DNA of 64,000 nt from Paracoccaceae bacterium Fryx2 (GCA_032334235.1 JAVSGI010000003.1:744001-808000), one strand, 5' to 3'. Positions 1 to 9,443 are shown, counted from the first letter of the stretch. Notes: generated by a model not told the origin, from the sequence alone. Numbers and translations are program-made.

Positions 1-103
1 GCTGAACCCGATCCCGGGCGAAACCGGGATCTGGGAATACGGCGTGTTCAACCTGCCGCGCTGCGATCTGGCGGGTGCCTCGCCGTTGTGCGTTCCCCGT
101 TGA
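1..103 (+). CDS. C-terminal end of an unidentified protein (partial)
   Basis: An open frame enters from the left edge and ends at the TGA at 101-103. Only about 33 residues are visible, with two cysteines (in PRCDLAG and SPLCVPR). The stop overlaps the next gene's ATG by one base (TGATG), so the two are probably co-transcribed. Genes next to Slam-like proteins can encode their surface cargo, but too little is visible here to assign a family. Confidence 0.55.
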   Translation, partial: LNPIPGETGIWEYGVFNLPRCDLAGASPLCVPR

Positions 104-1470
104 TGCGCGCTCTGCGGCGGGTGCTTCTGGCACTGGCGCTGCTGGTGGCGCAACCCCTTGCGGCGGAGCCGGTCGAACTGACGCTGGATCAGGCGCGCAT
201 CGTGGCGCGGCAGGCCTATGCCGCCGGCGAATACGGCGTGGCCAACGCGCTGGCGCGGCGGCTGCTGGAGGCCGACGCGCAGGACGCGCAGGCGCTGCTG
301 ATCCTCGCCGCGACCGAGCCTGCGCTGGGCAATCCGGCGGCGGGGCGGCGCGCCGGGCGGGCGGCCTGGGCGGCGGCGGGCGACGCGCCGGTGCTGCGCT
401 ATGAAATCGCGCGCCACACCTCGGTCGCGGCCTTTCGCGAAGGGCGGCCCGGGCTGGCGCAGTTCTGGCTCCGCCGCGCGGCCGACATGGCGCCCACGCC
501 CGCGCACTACGCCCAGACCGTGGCCGACTACCGCCGGGTGCAGGCGCGCAACCCGGTGCGGCTCGGCTTCGATCTGGCGGTGGCGCCGACCTCCAACCTG
601 AACGGCGCCGGTCAGGGCGGTGTGCTGGAGATCGACGGGCAGGTGCTGGACGGGTTCTACAACCGCTCCCTGCCGCCCCTTTCCGGCGTGCGCGCCGAAG
701 CGCAGGCGCGGCTGAGCTACCGCCTTGCGGCCTCGGAACGCGGCCAGACCACCCTGGGGGCGCAGGTTTACGGCAGCCTCAACATGCTGTCGGAAGAAGC
801 GCGCGCCCTGAACCTCGATGTCAGCGGGTCGGAGTTCAACCAGTTGACGGCCGAGGGCAGCCTGACGCGGGATTTCCTGTGGCCCGGCACGCGGCACCCG
901 GTGCAGCTTGGGCTGACCGCCGGGCAGAACTGGACCGGCGGCGAGGTGCTGGGGCCGCACCTGCGCCTTGGCGGCTCGACCTCCCTGCTGTCGCGCGACC
1001 GGGCCGAGATCCGGCTGGCGTCCTCGGTCGAGCGGCAATGGCAGGATCAGGGGCCGGTGGACACGCTGAGCCTGGCGCTGATGGGGCGGCGGCTTGACGC
1101 GGCCGGCGGGGAATGGGGCGCCGGGATCTATCTGCGCGAGGTGCAGGGGGCAGCGGTCAATCAGGATTTCCGCGATCTTTCGGGCATGATCAGCTATGCC
1201 CTGCCCAGGCCGGTCGGCCCGGTGGCGCTGAGCGCGCGGCTGACGGCGGGCCTGCGCGACTACGACATCTACCGGCTGGGCTTCGTGCAGGTCACCGACG
1301 GGCGCCACGACCAGCGGCTGGGCCTGTCGCTTGACATGACCTTTCATCAGGTCAGCCTGTGGGGCCATTCGCCAAAGGCCAGCATCAGCGGCACGCAGAC
1401 CCTGTCGAACGTCAGCTGGTTCGAGTCGCGCCAGATGGGGCTATCGCTGGGGTTCGAATCGCGGTTCTGA
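103..1470 (+). CDS. Slam-like outer-membrane beta-barrel protein (DUF560-type)
   Basis: A 455-residue protein with a signal peptide of about 21 residues ending in PLAA, then an alpha-helical TPR-like segment (about 25-150), then a long stretch of alternating polar and hydrophobic strands rich in Gly and Tyr that ends in a C-terminal Phe. That architecture is the one of surface lipoprotein assembly modifiers, outer-membrane translocators that export lipoproteins to the cell surface. The ATG at 103 overlaps the upstream stop, so I prefer it to the GTG at 88. Family assignment is from architecture only; a generic porin-like protein with TPRs is the alternative. Confidence 0.65.
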   Translation: MRALRRVLLALALLVAQPLAAEPVELTLDQARIVARQAYAAGEYGVANALARRLLEADAQDAQALLILAATEPALGNPAAGRRAGRAAWAAAGDAPVLRYEIARHTSVAAFREGRPGLAQFWLRRAADMAPTPAHYAQTVADYRRVQARNPVRLGFDLAVAPTSNLNGAGQGGVLEIDGQVLDGFYNRSLPPLSGVRAEAQARLSYRLAASERGQTTLGAQVYGSLNMLSEEARALNLDVSGSEFNQLTAEGSLTRDFLWPGTRHPVQLGLTAGQNWTGGEVLGPHLRLGGSTSLLSRDRAEIRLASSVERQWQDQGPVDTLSLALMGRRLDAAGGEWGAGIYLREVQGAAVNQDFRDLSGMISYALPRPVGPVALSARLTAGLRDYDIYRLGFVQVTDGRHDQRLGLSLDMTFHQVSLWGHSPKASISGTQTLSNVSWFESRQMGLSLGFESRF

Positions 1471-1526
1471 CGGTTCGCCTTCGCTGCGGGCTGTGCTAGG
1501 TTCGACCCTGCAAACAGGAGACCGCA

Positions 1527-1955
1527 ATGACGATCAGATATCTGCACACCATGGTCCGCGTGCTGGACCTCGACGCCTCGCTGGCGTTCTACAAGCTGCT
1601 GGGGCTGGAGGAAACCCGGCGGATCGACAACGAGGGCGGGCGCTTCACGCTGATCTTTCTCGCCCCCCCCGGCCAGCCGGAATGCCCGGTCGAGCTGACG
1701 TTCAACTGGGATGGCGACGCGGGCCTGCCGTCGGACTCGCGGCATTTCGGGCATCTGGCCTATGCGGTGGACGACATCTATGCCACCTGCGCGCATCTGC
1801 AGGCCAATGGCGTGGTGATCAACCGTCCGCCGCGCGACGGGCGCATGGCCTTCGTGCGCAGCCCCGACAACGTGTCGATCGAGCTGCTGCAGGTGGGCGA
1901 GGCGAAGGCCCCGGCGGAGCCTTGGCTGTCGATGGGCAACACCGGGGTCTGGTAA
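1527..1955 (+). CDS. gloA: VOC-family lactoylglutathione lyase (glyoxalase I-like)
   Basis: A 142-residue single vicinal-oxygen-chelate protein. The four expected metal ligands are in place: His7, Glu56 (in VELTF), His76 (in HFGHLAYAV) and Glu119 (in VSIELLQ). Length and motif order fit bacterial glyoxalase I, which isomerises the hemithioacetal of methylglyoxal and glutathione to S-lactoylglutathione in the cytosol. An AGGAG motif lies 5 bases before the ATG. It converges on ribD, with a conserved intergenic repeat between the two stops. Other VOC enzymes share the fold, so the exact substrate is inferred. Confidence 0.8.
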   Translation: MTIRYLHTMVRVLDLDASLAFYKLLGLEETRRIDNEGGRFTLIFLAPPGQPECPVELTFNWDGDAGLPSDSRHFGHLAYAVDDIYATCAHLQANGVVINRPPRDGRMAFVRSPDNVSIELLQVGEAKAPAEPWLSMGNTGVW

Positions 1956-1986
1956 ACCTGCCGCCGGGGGCTCTGGCGGGGAAGCC

Positions 1987-2021
1987 GGAGCCTCCGGCGG
2001 GGATATTTGGGCCAAGATGAA
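1987..2021 (+). repeat. Copy 1 of intergenic element (core GGGGATATTTGG)
   Basis: A 35-base stretch starting GGAGCCTCCGGCGGGG and ending in CAAGATGAA. It lies between the convergent stops of the glyoxalase gene and ribD. Close copies lie at 25969, 28477, 28532 (inverted) and 43744 (inverted). Confidence 0.75.
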
Positions 2022-2025
2022 TGGG

Positions 2026-3123
2026 TCAGAAGGCCCAGCGGGTGAAGGTATCTTCGCCGCTGGTTCCGGCGGAAAGGCGGCGCAGGCGCGGGGCATCGGC
2101 GAGGGATGTCAGGTTCAGCGGGCCAAGGGCGGCGACGCCATCGCCGCCGATCAGCGCGCCCGCGGTGAACAGGGCGAGTTCGTCGACCAGCTTGTCGCGA
2201 ACCAAGGCGGCGGCCAGCGCCGCGCCGCCTTCGCACAGGATGCGGGTCAGGCCGCGCTGTGCCAGGCGTTGCAGCGCGTCGCGCAGGTTCAGGTGGCCGT
2301 GGTCGGTCGCACAGGCGATCAAGGTGGCGCCGGTGGCTTCCCAGGTGGCGCGGGCTTCGGGCGGGGCGGCGTTGCCGTGGCAGATCCAGACCGCGGAGCC
2401 TGCGGCGGTCTGGCCAAGGCGGCTGGCGGGGCTGTGGCTCAGGCGGCTGTCGATCACGATGCGGACCGGCTGGCGCGTGGCGCCGAGATCACGCACCGTC
2501 AGGTCGGGGTCGTCGGCGCGTGCGGTGCCAGACCCCACCATCACGGCATCATGGCTCAGGCGCAGGGCGTGGGTGGCGCGCCGGGCCTGCGGGCCGGTGA
2601 TCCAGCGGCTTTCGCCCGCGGCGGTGGCGATGCGGCCATCGAGCGTGGTGGCGAGTTTCAGCGTGACGAAGGGCAGGCCCTGCATCACGCGCTTCAGGAA
2701 GCCCGCGTTGGCGGCGGCGCCGTCGGTATGCAGCACGCCTTCGGTCACCGCGATGCCCGCGCCCCGCAGCATGGCGTGCCCCTGCCCCGCAACGCGGGGG
2801 TCCGGGTCGGTCAGCGCGGTGACGACGCGCGCGACGCCTGCCGCGATAAGGGCTTCCGCGCAGGGCGGGGTGTGGCCGTGGTGGGCGCAGGGTTCAAGGC
2901 TGACATAGGCGGTGGCCCCGCGCGCCGCCCCCCCCGCCTGATCCAGCGCGCGGCGTTCGGCGTGGGGGCGCCCGCCCGGCTGGGTCCAGCCGCGCCCGAC
3001 GATGCGGCTGCCCTGCACGATCACGCAGCCGACCGCCGGGTTGGGCCAGGTCTGCCCCAGCCCGCGCTGCCCCAGCGCCAGCGCATGGGCCATGAAGCGG
3101 CGGTCGGTCTCGGCGTCGCTCAC
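2026..3123 (-). CDS. ribD: Bifunctional riboflavin biosynthesis deaminase/reductase RibD
   Basis: A 365-residue protein with the two RibD domains in the usual order. The N-terminal cytidine-deaminase-like domain has HAE at 54-56 and the zinc motif [11 protein letters not shown] at 78-88; the reductase domain starts around residue 145. It converts 2,5-diamino-6-ribosylamino-pyrimidinone phosphate to 5-amino-6-ribitylamino-uracil phosphate in riboflavin synthesis. Its start codon overlaps the nrdR stop by 4 bases, so the pair is translationally coupled, an arrangement common in alphaproteobacteria. Confidence 0.95.
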   Translation of the reverse strand: MSDAETDRRFMAHALALGQRGLGQTWPNPAVGCVIVQGSRIVGRGWTQPGGRPHAERRALDQAGGAARGATAYVSLEPCAHHGHTPPCAEALIAAGVARVVTALTDPDPRVAGQGHAMLRGAGIAVTEGVLHTDGAAANAGFLKRVMQGLPFVTLKLATTLDGRIATAAGESRWITGPQARRATHALRLSHDAVMVGSGTARADDPDLTVRDLGATRQPVRIVIDSRLSHSPASRLGQTAAGSAVWICHGNAAPPEARATWEATGATLIACATDHGHLNLRDALQRLAQRGLTRILCEGGAALAAALVRDKLVDELALFTAGALIGGDGVAALGPLNLTSLADAPRLRRLSAGTSGEDTFTRWAF

Positions 3124-3587
3124 TCTTCCGGCGCGCCGCCGGGCCGCAGTTCGGACACGAACTTGTCGAAATCGTCCGCCGCCTGGAAGTTCTTGTAAAC
3201 GCTGGCAAAGCGCACATAGGCCACCGTGTCGATCCGGGCCAGGCTTTCCATCACGATGTCGCCGATGGTGCGCGACGGGATGTCGGTGTCGCCCAGGCTT
3301 TCCAGCCGCCGCACGATGCCGGAAATCATCTGGTCGATGCGCTCGGGGTCGATCGGGCGTTTCTGCATGGCGATGCGGATTGCACGTTCCAGTTTGGTGC
3401 GGTCGAAATCCTCGCGCTTGCCCGATGACTTGATCACCACGAGGTCGCGCAACTGCACGCGTTCGTAGGTGGTGAAGCGGCCGCCGCAGGCCGGGCAGAA
3501 GCGACGCCGCCGGATGGCAACGTGGTCCTCGGCGGGCCGACTGTCTTTCACTTGCGTGTCGATGTTGCCGCAGAATGGGCAGCGCAT
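3120..3587 (-). CDS. nrdR: Transcriptional repressor NrdR
   Basis: A 155-residue protein with an N-terminal zinc ribbon (Cys3, Cys6, Cys31, Cys34) followed by an ATP-cone domain (about 49-139). NrdR senses ATP/dATP and represses ribonucleotide reductase genes by binding NrdR boxes. It is the first gene of a two-gene operon with ribD. A perfect consensus DnaA box lies 58 bp upstream of the start. Length and motif spacing match the family exactly. Confidence 0.95.
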   Translation of the reverse strand: MRCPFCGNIDTQVKDSRPAEDHVAIRRRRFCPACGGRFTTYERVQLRDLVVIKSSGKREDFDRTKLERAIRIAMQKRPIDPERIDQMISGIVRRLESLGDTDIPSRTIGDIVMESLARIDTVAYVRFASVYKNFQAADDFDKFVSELRPGGAPEE

Positions 3588-3644
3588 GGCTTCCCCCCTT
3601 GTTTGTTCGTGTCCTGCCTCGGGATCAGGGGTTGTTCCCCCATG

Positions 3645-3653
3645 TTATCCACA
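3645..3653 (+). promoter_or_regulatory. Consensus DnaA box upstream of nrdR
   Basis: TTATCCACA, identical to the strict DnaA-box consensus, lies in the 234-base gap between the divergent nrdR and dienelactone hydrolase genes. It is a single box with no cluster around it, so an origin is unlikely. A regulatory role on nrdR is possible but unproven. Confidence 0.4.
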
Positions 3654-3821
3654 AGACTATAGGTCGGGGTCGATGGGTTGAGTAGCGGATTTTCGCAGCC
3701 ACCAGATAAGGGGGCCGACTGTGGCGCGGCGGACTCACGTCGCGATGACGCGTCCGTGATCCGGCTTTGCAGTCGGCTGCGCTATCCTTGCCGGGAAGCC
3801 CACGGCCAACAGGAGGCGCAG

Positions 3822-4709
3822 ATGACCCGGCTGACCGCGAAGGATTTCCACCCCGAACTGCTGGAACTATATGATTTCTACGCCCACGGGCGCATCACCA
3901 AGCGCGAGTTCCTTGAAAAGGCGGGGAAATACACTGTCGGCGGCATGACGGCGGTGACGCTGCTGGGGCTGATGAGCCCCGACTATGCGCTGGCCGAGCA
4001 GGTCAGCTTCACCGACCCCGACATCGTGGCGGAATATGTCACCTACCCCAGCCCCAACGGCCATGGCGAGGTGCGCGGCTACATGGTGCGCCCGGCCGCC
4101 GCCACCGGCAAGCTGCCCGCCGTGGTGGTGGTGCACGAGAACCGCGGCCTGAACCCCTATATCGAGGATGTGGCGCGGCGGGTGGCCAAGGCGGGCTTTC
4201 TGGCGCTGGCGCCCGACGGGCTGACCAGCGTCGGCGGCTACCCCGGCAACGACGAGAAGGGGCGCGAGCTGCAATCCTCGGTCGATGGCACCAGGCTGAT
4301 GAACGATTTCTTCGCGGCGGTGGAATGGCTGCTAGCGCACGAGGACTCGACCGGCAAGGTCGGGATCACCGGCTTTTGCTATGGCGGCGGCGTGGCGAAC
4401 GCGGCGGCGGTGGCCTACCCGGAACTCGGCGGCGCAGTGCCGTTCTACGGCCGCCAGCCCGCCCCCGAGGATGTGGCAAGGATCAAGGCGCCGCTGCTGA
4501 TCCACTATGCCGAACTGGACACCAGGGTGAACGAGGGCTGGCCCGCCTATGAGGCCGCGCTCAAGGCCGCGGGGGTGACCTACGAGGCGTTCATCTATCC
4601 CGGCGTGAACCACGGCTTCCACAACGATTCAACGCCCCGTTACGATCAGGCGGCGGCGGAACTGGCGTGGGAACGCACGGTGGCGTTCTTCAAGGCCAAT
4701 CTGGGTTAG
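3822..4709 (+). CDS. Dienelactone hydrolase family protein (carboxymethylenebutenolidase-like)
   Basis: A 295-residue alpha/beta hydrolase with the family's Cys-Asp-His triad: Cys186 in GFCYGGG, Asp233 in ELDTRVN, His264 in NHGFH. Glu106 in HENRG matches the conserved Glu that orients the nucleophile in this family. Residues 34-58 form a hydrophobic segment ([13 protein letters not shown]), giving the longer dienelactone hydrolases with an N-terminal helix and a possible signal or anchor. I chose ATG 3822 because AGGAGG sits 5 bases upstream; the longer open frame has no ribosome-binding site. The physiological substrate is unknown. Confidence 0.8.
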   Translation: MTRLTAKDFHPELLELYDFYAHGRITKREFLEKAGKYTVGGMTAVTLLGLMSPDYALAEQVSFTDPDIVAEYVTYPSPNGHGEVRGYMVRPAAATGKLPAVVVVHENRGLNPYIEDVARRVAKAGFLALAPDGLTSVGGYPGNDEKGRELQSSVDGTRLMNDFFAAVEWLLAHEDSTGKVGITGFCYGGGVANAAAVAYPELGGAVPFYGRQPAPEDVARIKAPLLIHYAELDTRVNEGWPAYEAALKAAGVTYEAFIYPGVNHGFHNDSTPRYDQAAAELAWERTVAFFKANLG

Positions 4710-4762
4710 AGTGGCGATGGCGGCCATAGCACACCGCGTCCGGCACGACCGGGAAAGCGGCG

Positions 4763-5898
4763 CTACAGCCACGGGTGGTCGAAGCTGACATCGTAGGTTT
4801 CGACGCCGACCCGAATACGCGCCCGGTCGACAGGCGTGTTCAGGAGTGCGGCAATCTCCTTGCCAATCAGCCAGAAATGACCCGGTCTTGCCGTGCCGTT
4901 CGTTTCATCGCACATGATGGATCGCGCGTTGTTCGTGGCGTTTCGTCCCTTGAAGGTGCACGTGCCATATTCGTCCGGATTGCCGATGAGGTGGCCGAAT
5001 TCATGGGCGATGGCCGCGCCGGTATGCCCCCCGTCATCGACACCCCAATAAAGCGTGTTGATCGTTCCGTCAGCCGGAGAGGTCGGAGAGGATGTCTTGA
5101 CCGCCACCACAGTGTAATCAGCGGTCGTGCTGTCGGTGACCCAGGTGAAATCGAACTCGATCTTGTATTGTTCGAGCGGATCGCCGGTGCCGTCCACCGC
5201 CACGAACCAGGCGGCACTCCAGCGTTCCTCGATGCGCGACTTCCAGTTCAGCTTCACGTCTTCCGTCACGCTTGCGCCGACATGCGTGTTCGGGATCGCG
5301 GCCGCGGTCATCCGGTTCAGATAGGCGTTGTGCTCGGCGCTTCCCCCGGAAAGCGCACAGAAGGTCAGGCTGACCGCAATCGATCTGTCCTGCTTGCCCA
5401 CCCCGGCGTGACCGACCCGGAAAGAGGTCGGCCAGTCGTAGGGCGTGCCGTTGTGAAACTGCTGGATCCTGGCGTTCACCGGGCGGCTTGCCGCGACCCG
5501 CCGCATCTGGGCCATGCCGCCTCTCTGCGCAGCCGCCTGCACGATGTTCGGGGGAATGACGGGGGGCGGTTCTGGGCGGGACCGCCGCGCTGCATCGGGG
5601 CCGGGTTCACCTGGCGGACAGTCGGCTGAACCGGCGTCGGCATCGCGACGCCCTGCGGAAAGAGAATGCCGTTCGCATATTGCCATGCGTTTGCATACTG
5701 GCCCTTTTTTCCGGCAGGGACGGCATCCCACGCCGCCTTTATCCGCGCAAGGAACAGCGGGTTGTTCTGGAAGTTCTTGGGTTTCAGGCAATGGGTCAGA
5801 TTGTGGATCGAGCTTTTGCTCGCCCGTTCATATTGCGGGTTGGCCGCCCGGACGGCCGCCATGTAGGTATTGAACTCCGGCTGCGCCCAAGTGACCAT
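4763..5898 (-). pseudogene. Frameshifted metzincin-like zinc protease gene
   Basis: Two overlapping frames join into one product of about 378 residues if one base is added in a C6 run (G6 at 5561-5566 on the + strand). The N-terminal frame starts at ATG 5898 behind GGGGAGG and runs through a Pro-rich linker ending PAQNRPP. The other frame continues VIPPNIVQ and carries HEFGHLIGNPD, the HExxHxxGxxD zinc motif with Asp as third ligand, then SIMCD, a plausible Met-turn. Together these define a metzincin-type catalytic domain. No signal peptide is evident. Base composition is lower in GC than the flanks, and both neighbours are housekeeping or transport genes, suggesting acquisition by transfer. 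A sequencing error or recoding could also explain the shift. Confidence 0.6.
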
Positions 5899-6052
5899 GG
5901 CACCCTCCCCAAAATCCCCGAAAAACATGGGCGAAAGGATAGGCAAGGGTGGCGGATTCGGCAAGCGCGGCGATCGGGCCGCCTCTTGCCGGGCCAGAAG
6001 ACCCTGCGGTTTCCGGCGTCGCGACGGGTGGCTTGGTTCCGCGGGAGCCCGG

Positions 6053-7522
6053 CTACACCAGCGCCAGCAGCAGCGCGCCGCCGCCCAGCACGCAGGCCAG
6101 ACAGGGAAGCAGGGTCTGCGAGAGGATGCGGCCCTCCTGCCCTTTCAGGCCGACGGTGGCACAGCCGGCGATGATGTTGTGCGGGGCGACGATGTTGCCG
6201 ATGCCGGCACCGAAGGTCTGCCCGGCCAGCATCACCGGCACCGGCAGCGCCAGCGCCGTCGCGGTCGTTGCCTGGAATTCGGAAAACAGGATGTTCGATG
6301 CGGTGGCCGAACCGGTGACGAAGGTGCCCAGCACGCCGATGCTCGGCGCCAGCAGCGGCCAGGCGGCGCCGGCATGGGCCGCAGCCTCGGCCAGGGTGAC
6401 GACCATGCCGGAATGCACCATGATCCGCGCCAGCCCCAGCATCACCAGAAGCGCCAGCCCCACCGGCAGCAGGCGGTGCAGCGCCGCCGCGATGGCGGGC
6501 AGCAGATAGCCGCCCCGCCCGGTGGCCAGCGCCCCGGCGATCAGGCCCAGCGCAAGGATGGTGCCGGGATGATAGAGCGGCTGGAACGCGCCGCTGAACC
6601 CGCCCGGCAGCGCCCAGCGCAGTGCGAGCGAAGACAGCGGTTCCTGCAGCGCCGGGACCAGTCGGCTGACCAGCACCAGACCGAGGATGCAGGCATAAGG
6701 CGCAAGGTCGGCTAGGTGGGTGCGCGACAGCGGCACGGTTTGCCGCGACGGGTCGCGCCGGCGCAGCACCAGCACGAAGGCGCCGCAGCCGATCAGCGCG
6801 CCGCCCAGCGTCGGCAGTTCCGGCCCGACCAGCGCCGCCAGCGCGACCGACGGCACGAAGAAGCACAGGGCCGCCAGCGCGCCCCAGCCCAGATCGGCGC
6901 GGCGCAGCGGTGCGTCATCGGCCAGACGCAGCAGCGTCAGGATCAGCACGATGCCCACCGCGGCGGGCAACACCGCGGCCCACAGGGCGATGTCGGCGGC
7001 AGCGACGCCCGTGATGGTCGCCTGCGTCAGCACCGGCGTGCCTGCCGCGCCAAAGCAGACCCCCGCCGCATGGCCGACCAGCGCCAGCACCACCGCACGC
7101 ACCGGGGTGAAGCCCAGGCCGACCAGCAGCGGCGCGCCCAGCGCCACCGGGGTGCCGAAGCCTGCGGCCCCTTCCATGAACAGCCCGAAGAACCAGGCGA
7201 TCAGCAGCACGAGGATGCGCCTGTCATCGGCCAGCCCGCTCAGCAGGCTGCGGATGCGGTCGATGGCGCCCGAGCGTTGCTGCACCTCGTAGATCGCCAG
7301 CGCGGGCAGGATGATCCACAGGATCGTGGCCGCGGCATGCAGCGCCTCGGCGGCGGTGCCCACGGCGGCCTGCGGCACGCCGATGGTTCCCCCGGACCCC
7401 GCGGTCAGATCGAAGGCGGTCGTGGCCAGCAGCAGGGCCGCAGCCAGCCCCGCCCCGCCCGCAACGGCCGCCGACAGCCGCAGAACCCCCATGCCCAGCA
7501 GCACGACAAGAATGGGAAGCAT
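6053..7522 (-). CDS. lldP: L-lactate permease (LctP/LldP family)
   Basis: A membrane protein of about 489 residues with 12 or more hydrophobic segments and family signatures FMEGAAGFGTPVALGAPLL and GSATASNILFSEFQ. It is a proton-coupled lactate or glycolate importer of the inner membrane. The start is uncertain: the only strong ribosome-binding site (GGAGG at 7549-7553) is too far from ATG 7522 but lies 8 bases before an in-frame ATT at 7540, which would add six residues (PVLLA after the initiator) that fit the family's first helix. No lactate dehydrogenase gene is adjacent. Confidence 0.85.
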   Translation of the reverse strand: MLPILVVLLGMGVLRLSAAVAGGAGLAAALLLATTAFDLTAGSGGTIGVPQAAVGTAAEALHAAATILWIILPALAIYEVQQRSGAIDRIRSLLSGLADDRRILVLLIAWFFGLFMEGAAGFGTPVALGAPLLVGLGFTPVRAVVLALVGHAAGVCFGAAGTPVLTQATITGVAAADIALWAAVLPAAVGIVLILTLLRLADDAPLRRADLGWGALAALCFFVPSVALAALVGPELPTLGGALIGCGAFVLVLRRRDPSRQTVPLSRTHLADLAPYACILGLVLVSRLVPALQEPLSSLALRWALPGGFSGAFQPLYHPGTILALGLIAGALATGRGGYLLPAIAAALHRLLPVGLALLVMLGLARIMVHSGMVVTLAEAAAHAGAAWPLLAPSIGVLGTFVTGSATASNILFSEFQATTATALALPVPVMLAGQTFGAGIGNIVAPHNIIAGCATVGLKGQEGRILSQTLLPCLACVLGGGALLLALV

Positions 7523-7699
7523 CGCCAGCAGAACGGGAATGACGGCAACCTCCGGTTACGGGTGCCCGGGCGCCGGGCTGGGCCGCAACCGTGCCGGAGG
7601 ATGCGGGGCTTGTCGAGGGCTGCGCGACATTGCGGCGGCGGGTCCGGCTGCTCTGTCGCAGGCGGGTGCGCGGCCCGGACCGCGTCAGGCCCGCGCGGC

Positions 7700-9097
7700 C
7701 TATTCTCCCTGCACCGCCAGCAGGTCGGTGGCGCACAGCCGGTCAAGCGCCAGCAGCCCCGCCCCGAACACCTCATCGGCCCCCGGCGCGCCGATGTCGC
7801 GCACCATCACGCCAAGCGCCCCGGCCATCGCCGCAGGCGTCGGCGCCGGGGCACGCGACGCCAGCACCGCCGCCGCCGCCGTGGCGAAGGGCACCGCGAA
7901 CGAGGTGCCGGTCTTGGCCTTGACCCCGGTCAGCGAGGTGGCGCTCCAGATCCCGACGCCGGGGGCGGCCAGATCCAGATGCGGTCCGCGCTGGGCGCGC
8001 CGGTAGATCCGGTCGCGCCCGTCCACCGCGGTGACCGCGACGACCGGGCCATAGCCTGCCGGATAGGCCGGCCCCGCTTCCGGCCCGCCATTGCCCGCCG
8101 CCGCCAGCACCAGCGCGCCCCCCGGCCCGGTGATCCGCATCAGCGCGGCCTCCAGCGCGACATTGGGCGGCCCGGACAGCGACATGTTGATCACCCGGAC
8201 CGAGCGCGATGCCAGAACGTCCAGCGCGCGGATCAGCGCCACCACGCCGGCCCGTTCGTCGCCGCCCGCGCGCCCGAAGACATCGACCGCGATCAGCGGC
8301 GCCTCGGGAACAAGCCCCGGCGCCCGCCCGTCCGCCCGCCCCGCCAGCAGCGACACCACCGCCGTGCCATGCACCGCAAGCGAGGGGTCCAGCGCATCAT
8401 CGGCAAGCCGGATGACCTCGATCCGCGCCGCCGTCAGGTTTTCGTGGTCGCGGTTGATGCCGGTGTCGATCACGCCGACCGGCACCGTGACGCGGCACCC
8501 TTCCAGCGCCGCCCGGTCGGCGGGCCAGCCGATCTGCGCCAGTGCGCGGCAGTTCAGATGCGTGCAGGGTTCGGCCACTGCCGCCTCGGGCCCGGCCTGC
8601 TCGCTGCGGTAATAGTGGTTGAAGTCGCCCGTGGTGCCGCTGGGCTGCGCCCGCACCCGGTCGCGTGCCGCGATCAGGGTCAGGCCGGGGGGAATCCGCA
8701 GCCGGTGCAGCGTCAGCGCCACCTCGGTCAGGGTGAAATCCTCGATCACCGCGAAGCCCTCGGCCAGCAGCAGCGCCAGATCGGCGGCGGCAAGGTCGGT
8801 CACCACGATCTCGTCCGGGGCGTTCGCGGGGCGCGGGGCCGCGTCCGGTGCCGCCGCCATGCGCCGCGTTGCTGCGGGGTTTGCCGGGCGGGGCGCGCGC
8901 ATCTGGCGGTCACGGTCACCGCCGCTCCGGACCGACCCGCCGTCATCATCGTCGTCGCCGTCGTCATCGTCATCGTCCTGCGCATGGGCTGCCCCGTATT
9001 GCGCAAACCCGCCGTCGCCAAACCCCGGAGGCAAGCTGCAGGCGACCAGCACCGACAGCAGCAGGATCAGACCGGAACGGCCAAGGCATGGAAACAT
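7700..9097 (-). CDS. Subtilisin-like serine protease (S8), lipoprotein
   Basis: A 465-residue S8 peptidase. The triad is Asp211 (VGVIDTGI), His243 (HGTAVVSLLAG) and Ser399 (GTSFAVPFA), with the oxyanion Asn near 336. The N-terminus has a lipobox LVAC with Cys20, so it is probably a membrane-anchored lipoprotein. Residues 41-53 are nearly all Asp, followed by an Arg/Pro/Ala-rich linker to about 95 and a prodomain-like segment (95-160). I chose ATG 9097 because it begins the signal peptide; the frame upstream looks noncoding. The Asp run could bind calcium. Substrate unknown. Confidence 0.8.
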   Translation of the reverse strand: MFPCLGRSGLILLLSVLVACSLPPGFGDGGFAQYGAAHAQDDDDDDGDDDDDGGSVRSGGDRDRQMRAPRPANPAATRRMAAAPDAAPRPANAPDEIVVTDLAAADLALLLAEGFAVIEDFTLTEVALTLHRLRIPPGLTLIAARDRVRAQPSGTTGDFNHYYRSEQAGPEAAVAEPCTHLNCRALAQIGWPADRAALEGCRVTVPVGVIDTGINRDHENLTAARIEVIRLADDALDPSLAVHGTAVVSLLAGRADGRAPGLVPEAPLIAVDVFGRAGGDERAGVVALIRALDVLASRSVRVINMSLSGPPNVALEAALMRITGPGGALVLAAAGNGGPEAGPAYPAGYGPVVAVTAVDGRDRIYRRAQRGPHLDLAAPGVGIWSATSLTGVKAKTGTSFAVPFATAAAAVLASRAPAPTPAAMAGALGVMVRDIGAPGADEVFGAGLLALDRLCATDLLAVQGE

Positions 9098-9443
9098 TGG
9101 TCCTTGTCCTTTCTTCAGGGGCAGTCCGGGCGCACGGCCGGGCGTCACCCGTTCGACCTGCAGCAATAACGCGCCACGGAATGACCTATTCCACGGATCG
9201 GCCGCCGGGGCGAGGATTCCCGTCGGCAAAAGGTTGCAGCGCCGCCCGCAGGATGGGCGGCCCCATGCGTGATCGCGGTGCGGCACGAACCTGATTTCGC
9301 CTTGTTTATGCGCAAGAGTTCGCCATACTGCCCGGATTGGCGGCGTCTTGGCGCGGATCCGGCCCTGCCGGGCCGCGGGGCCTTGGTGCCGCGCCTGCGG
9401 CCGCTACGGTCTGCAAAAGACACCTTCAGCGGAGTTTCCTGCC
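9098..9443. other. Divergent intergenic region without a visible gene
   Basis: A gap of 346 bases between the protease gene (leftward) and the NMT1-type binding protein gene (rightward). It must hold both promoters. I see no convincing small open frame, no THI box and no riboswitch core. Confidence 0.5.

Noticed and set aside
3641-3700. Replication origin near the DnaA box
   Set aside because: Only one DnaA box, no AT-rich unwinding region and no dnaA, parAB or hemE-type origin neighbours.
6716-9169. An 817-residue frame on the plus strand opposite the lactate permease and protease genes
   Set aside because: Spans two unrelated genes and their spacer; low-complexity Arg/Gln/His composition typical of antisense GC-rich frames.
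9098-9443. A THI-box or other riboswitch before the NMT1-type importer
   Set aside because: No conserved riboswitch core (for example CTGAGA) is visible.
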